A DNA stretch of 64,000 bases, taken from the NCBI RefSeq assembly GCF_014692525.1, contig NZ_JACNYL010000006.1, positions 62,001 through 126,000 on the forward strand. The letters run 5' to 3'. The notes under the pieces are model-generated. The model was not told the origin of the DNA. It saw only the letters and a list, made by a program, of their open reading frames with translations, and did not search any database. The DNA comes from Sphingobacterium chuzhouense (lineage in GTDB: Bacteria > Bacteroidota > Bacteroidia > Sphingobacteriales > Sphingobacteriaceae). A program made the position numbers and the translations under genes. Positions 60,767 through 64,000 of this stretch are shown here, piece by piece (within the stretch, counting starts at the first letter, position 1; each line of letters starts with the position of its first letter).

Positions 60767-61195
60767 ATGGCAAGTTTAAAAATAAAATATGCAAAAGGTG
60801 TAGTTACACTATTTGCAGTATGTTTGATCGGAACAGCGACTGCTGCTCCTAATGGTAACGGAGATGATAAGGAGAAGAAAGAGGTGAAAGTTGAATCGGA
60901 GAAGGCACTTGTAAACCAGACTTGGTATTTTACAGGTAATTTTAGCAACGATGCGACCGATAGTCGTAACTATTCGTCGGATCCCGACGATGCACAACCT
61001 TGTGAACTACCTTTTGAAACCATCTGTCAGATAGAGGCTCCTGAAAGTCCCACTACGGATGGACAACCACACATGGAGGCTCCGGTAGACGGTGTGACGG
61101 TGCAAGATCAGATTATTGAGGCGCTTAGCTCTTTATCAGGTCCAAATCCTAATCCAACCTTAAATTCTACTGTTACAGGATTTAAAGCCGAATAA
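60767..61195 (+). CDS. Small secreted protein (DUF6520-like)
   Basis: A 142-residue protein with a signal peptide (MASLKIKYAKGVVTLFAVCLIGTATA, cut after TAA), then a short charged stretch (NGNGDDKEKKEVKVESEKA) and a domain with LVNQTWYFTGNFSNDATDSRNYSSDPD, QPCELPFETICQIEAPE (two Cys, probably a disulfide) and an acidic, Pro-rich end. The pattern (signal peptide, then a small domain with YFTGN and two Cys) resembles the DUF6520 proteins frequent in Sphingobacteriaceae, which occur beside SusC/SusD genes; the match is by eye. It ends just before a 12-base hairpin that separates it from the convergent SusD. Confidence 0.6.
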   Translation: MASLKIKYAKGVVTLFAVCLIGTATAAPNGNGDDKEKKEVKVESEKALVNQTWYFTGNFSNDATDSRNYSSDPDDAQPCELPFETICQIEAPESPTTDGQPHMEAPVDGVTVQDQIIEALSSLSGPNPNPTLNSTVTGFKAE

Positions 61196-61201
61196 AGCTT
61201 C

Positions 61202-61232
61202 CAATTGGAGGGGGAACCCGCCCCTCCAATTG
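61202..61232. terminator. Hairpin between convergent genes
   Basis: Twelve-base perfect arms CAATTGGAGGGG (61202-61213) and CCCCTCCAATTG (61221-61232) around GAACCCG. There is no T-run; as a GC-rich strong stem between convergent genes it probably ends transcription from both sides. Confidence 0.65.
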
Positions 61233-61242
61233 ATACTCCCGA

Positions 61243-62607
61243 TTACCTTGGGTTCTGTTCATACCTTCCGATTTCGACTGCCATTGTTGGAATCAAAAAG
61301 ACATATCTTAAACTATTCGGTTTCAATTCATAAATAATTTGCTCACCATCCCTGTCAAGTTCCCTATAAATGCTCTGGGCAAAATTCTCATCCCTGTTCA
61401 ATCGCCTTAGATCTAACCAACGAATACCACGGCAAACGAGCTGCCGTCTTCTTTCTTCTATAATTTCTGTAAGGAGTTCCATATCAGTCGTAAATGACAA
61501 TACCTCAAAATATTCTTTTTCATAGCGGTGTCTTCGGAGTTCATTCAGATAAAAGCTTCCTGTTTCTATATCTCTTCTACGTGCCGCACATTCTGCTTTT
61601 ATCAGGTACATCTCATCCGTAGCCAACCCAGCAAAATAATCTGCCATTCGACCGTGGTAATAACCCCTAAATTTCATCCCGATATTGCCACTTTCGAAGT
61701 AAGCTCTCTTCCGCAAATCGTTTTCATCATATAAACTATACAGCTCAGGATTGGCATGTGTACTCGCATTTGCCACAAAATGGCCCGTAGATATCGATGC
61801 GGCATGATAAATAATTTCTGTATTTTTTCCTACTTCCAAGGGATAACGTGCTTCAAAATCCAATGTACTGAAATCCAAAAGATTATTTTTGACTTTTAAA
61901 ACCTCGTCCACCATACGTTCTGCATGCTCAAAATCATCAATAACAAGATAAATTCTCGCTAGGGCCGCATGAACAACCAGTCTAGAGGGGCGAGTAATAA
62001 ATTCCCCTTCTTCCGGTAGCAGTTCCAACGCTTTGTGCAGGTCGGTAAATATCCTTATATATGTATCCTCCAAATTGGATCGTCCAATGGTGATTTCCGA
62101 ATCTGAATCCATTCTCAACACGAGCCCTAACCCATTATTTTGACCTGTTACCGAATAAGAATTACAATAAATCTGGGCCAGGTTAAACAGCATCCAACCC
62201 CGTATGAAAAGCGCTTCGCCTTCCAATTGCTTTCTCAACCTAACATCCCCTCCATCTATCCTTTCCAATGCTTCCAGTACTACATTGGCTATGCTGATGG
62301 CCTGATAAGGGTTACTCCAACTGGCACCATCCAAGCCTTGATCGTTCCATAGGTAGGTATTCTGGAAAATTTGCGGCATGGATGTGAGCGCTTCGTAGGT
62401 CGTCTCCAGATCATCCGACGCTACCTGCAGTGCCATGGGATATATATTATTAATACTCTCCTCCCTGTCCAGTATCGCCCGCAAGTCTTTCAGTGTATGC
62501 GGTTGGGCCAATGTACTATATGGCTTGGCATCCAAAAATCGCTCACAGGCAGTCCATATCGAACATCCTGCTATTAATAAAAGCATTGTAATTATTCTAT
62601 CTTTCAT
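61243..62607 (-). CDS. SusD-like lipoprotein (RagB/SusD)
   Basis: A 454-residue lipoprotein (lipobox IWTA-C near 21; ERFLDAKPYSTLAQP, a SusD-type head). Helical core LRKQLEGEALFIRGWMLFNLAQIYCNSYS and ALARIYLVIDDFEHAERMVDEVL, and C-terminal DEMYLIKAECAARRRDIETGSFYLNELRRHRYEKE and EIIEERRRQLVCRGIRWLDLRRLNRDENF, the typical RWxDLRR end. It is shorter than the other two SusD proteins of the window and belongs to the small group often paired with a short SusC in loci without carbohydrate enzymes, whose cargo may be a peptide. It starts 10 bases after the SusC stop. Confidence 0.92.
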   Translation of the reverse strand: MKDRIITMLLLIAGCSIWTACERFLDAKPYSTLAQPHTLKDLRAILDREESINNIYPMALQVASDDLETTYEALTSMPQIFQNTYLWNDQGLDGASWSNPYQAISIANVVLEALERIDGGDVRLRKQLEGEALFIRGWMLFNLAQIYCNSYSVTGQNNGLGLVLRMDSDSEITIGRSNLEDTYIRIFTDLHKALELLPEEGEFITRPSRLVVHAALARIYLVIDDFEHAERMVDEVLKVKNNLLDFSTLDFEARYPLEVGKNTEIIYHAASISTGHFVANASTHANPELYSLYDENDLRKRAYFESGNIGMKFRGYYHGRMADYFAGLATDEMYLIKAECAARRRDIETGSFYLNELRRHRYEKEYFEVLSFTTDMELLTEIIEERRRQLVCRGIRWLDLRRLNRDENFAQSIYRELDRDGEQIIYELKPNSLRYVFLIPTMAVEIGRYEQNPR

Positions 62608-62617
62608 TGCTCCGTAA

Positions 62618-64000
62618 TTAAAGGTTTAAGGTAACTCCAAATGAATACCTCCGCACCGGCGGTAGATCAAAATAATCCGTATCTATATCGTCTTTATTAG
62701 CGCGCCACAGCAACCCTAGGTTGTTGACCTTCAAGAAAATTCTGATATCTGTATGTCTTCTATAAGGTCTTACCGTAAAGCGATAATCTAGCCCCACGTC
62801 CTGCAAACGGATAAGATCCCCCCGGATAATATTAGGCTCCGAGGCCGCGTAGAATCGATCCCGATTGTTTACGGCAGGGTAAGTCATCGACGGCACCGTT
62901 GTCTGTTGTTCATCACCCGGATTTTGCCACCTTTTTGAATAATCCGCATGTCCTCCTCCCCATGTGTTAAAAAGGCTGTTATAGGCTATTGTATTTTTTT
63001 GCGTATAGTGACCGAACTTATAGGCAATCAGAAACGATAGCGTGAGGTTTTTCCATGTTAAACTTTGCATCAGTGACCCGTAGTAGGGAGGTAACGCGGT
63101 TCCATGATATCTCAAGTTCTGTACGGAATCCCTAAGCATATTGTTATAGTCTTTAGAAATTTCATCGTTCAACCATCCCTGTGGATCACCCGTCTCCGAA
63201 TCCAATCCTGCAAACCTAAAAGAAAAGACCGGATATAGTTCCCTGTCGAGTACTGGCCTAGCCATCGACCTGCCTGATGATTCAGCATAAAACGATCCCG
63301 TAACATTTGAACCAAAGAATTTGGTTACGTGGGTTCGACTCCTGGAAAAATTGAATGTACTCTGTCCCGATAATCCGCCCATTTTATATCTTCCTGTTAA
63401 TCTGGCATCTATTCCCTTGCCTTTCAACTCCGCTACATTTCTCGTGATTGATGAAAAGCCTGTCGTAATATCCATCATATCTGTCGATAGAAGGTCAGAT
63501 GATTTTTTATCGTATATTTCAAAAGAGCCACTGATCGCATTTTTTAGCAGTGAAAAGTCCAGTCCCAGATTCATCATGCGCACATCCTCCCACCGTAAAT
63601 TAGGGTTGGAAAGCGTGGTTACTATAGCGTTCGGCCACTGGTTAATTGATGTCGATGAAGGAGACTGGTACGAGATAATCGGCAGCGTGTTGGCCACTCC
63701 ACCTGAATTGCCGCTATGTCCATATGTAGCTCTCAGTTTCAAGCTATTGATCCAATCGGAACTCTTCAAAAAAGATTCATTGTGCGCTAACCAACTTGCA
63801 CCGACGGACCACAGCGGATTCCATTTATCGTTCGTACTTACACCGAACAGGTTGGATGCGTCCCGCCTTGTCGAGAAACTCAGACCATATTTATTATCCA
63901 AGGTATACCCCATGTTGAAATAAAACGAAACAAAACGTTGTGTCTGCCCCCCATGGCTACCTTCAAGATTCACCGGAATTCGGCTGTTTGATGCGAGACC
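62618..64000 (-). CDS. SusC-like TonB-dependent receptor, C-terminal part (5' end outside window)
   Basis: The frame stays open to the right edge (codons at 63974-64000 are open), so the N-terminal signal, plug and any STN domain are not visible. What is seen, about 460 residues, is barrel: RRDASNLFGVSTNDKWNPLWSVGASWLAHNESFLKSSDWINSLKLRATYGHSGNSGG and SIGVTLNL-type end (RRYSFGVTLNL), with the usual SusC turn DKKSSDLLSTDMMDITTGFSSITRNVAELKGKGID. An ATG-like or GTG codon at 63973 is only an internal codon. The SusD partner follows after 10 bases. Confidence 0.93.
   Translation of the reverse strand, partial: GLASNSRIPVNLEGSHGGQTQRFVSFYFNMGYTLDNKYGLSFSTRRDASNLFGVSTNDKWNPLWSVGASWLAHNESFLKSSDWINSLKLRATYGHSGNSGGVANTLPIISYQSPSSTSINQWPNAIVTTLSNPNLRWEDVRMMNLGLDFSLLKNAISGSFEIYDKKSSDLLSTDMMDITTGFSSITRNVAELKGKGIDARLTGRYKMGGLSGQSTFNFSRSRTHVTKFFGSNVTGSFYAESSGRSMARPVLDRELYPVFSFRFAGLDSETGDPQGWLNDEISKDYNNMLRDSVQNLRYHGTALPPYYGSLMQSLTWKNLTLSFLIAYKFGHYTQKNTIAYNSLFNTWGGGHADYSKRWQNPGDEQQTTVPSMTYPAVNNRDRFYAASEPNIIRGDLIRLQDVGLDYRFTVRPYRRHTDIRIFLKVNNLGLLWRANKDDIDTDYFDLPPVRRYSFGVTLNL

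Overview
The window reads as chromosome from a Sphingobacteriaceae-like member of the Bacteroidota (Sphingobacterium/Pedobacter/Parapedobacter relatives). The evidence is three SusC/SusD pairs, a hybrid two-component regulator, two ECF-sigma/FecR switches with STN-domain receptors, many lipoproteins, and promoters of the Bacteroidota TTG/TTTG - TAnnTTTG type. No tRNA, rRNA, CRISPR array, integrase or insertion sequence was seen.

Layout. 1-9404 (minus): an operon of a sulfatase (cut by the window edge), a GH92, a GH38 with a carbohydrate-binding-like N-terminus, and a second GH92 with an extra N-terminal domain, behind a good promoter; it probably removes mannose from sulfated or mannose-rich glycans. 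9554-10986: metK behind a SAM-II-type riboswitch candidate. 11142-24214 (plus): a polysaccharide utilization locus with SusC, SusD, SusE-like, a DUF4832-like lipoprotein, a GH88/GH105 hydrolase and a hybrid two-component regulator. 24215-31244 (minus): a possible small-peptide secretion cluster with a nucleotidyltransferase-like protein, two small ORFs (53 and 55 codons), a fimbrillin-like lipoprotein, a thioredoxin-like lipoprotein, an S24/S26 peptidase and an ABC exporter. 31317-31761: an isolated small conserved-looking gene with a clear promoter.

31767-37165 (minus) is an iron-uptake type regulon: ECF sigma, FecR, siderophore-type TonB receptor with STN domain, PepSY membrane reductase. 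37311-47107 (plus), head to head with it, is a second ECF sigma/FecR pair followed by an STN-type SusC, SusD, small lipoprotein, GH16 and a GH109-like oxidoreductase, ended by a strong bidirectional terminator. 47172-50389 (minus) encodes Wzc-like and Wza-like exopolysaccharide export proteins; 50601-52100 is an acyl-CoA dehydrogenase.

52067-54836 (minus) is a compact accessory cassette: HTH protein, a 221-bp array of 11-bp phased repeats with a mirror centre, a DUF6266-like protein, a holin-like membrane protein, a CHAP/NlpC-like amidase and a small lipoprotein. 54848-58020 (minus) has a LytTR response regulator, a four-helix LytS-like kinase, an LpxL-like acyltransferase and, upstream across a hairpin, a two-cysteine micropeptide ORF; this order resembles a peptide-signalling locus and is, with the 24-31 kb cluster, the most novel part. 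58284-64000 holds an AraC regulator, a multi-pass membrane protein, a small secreted protein and a third SusD/SusC pair (SusC cut by the right edge).
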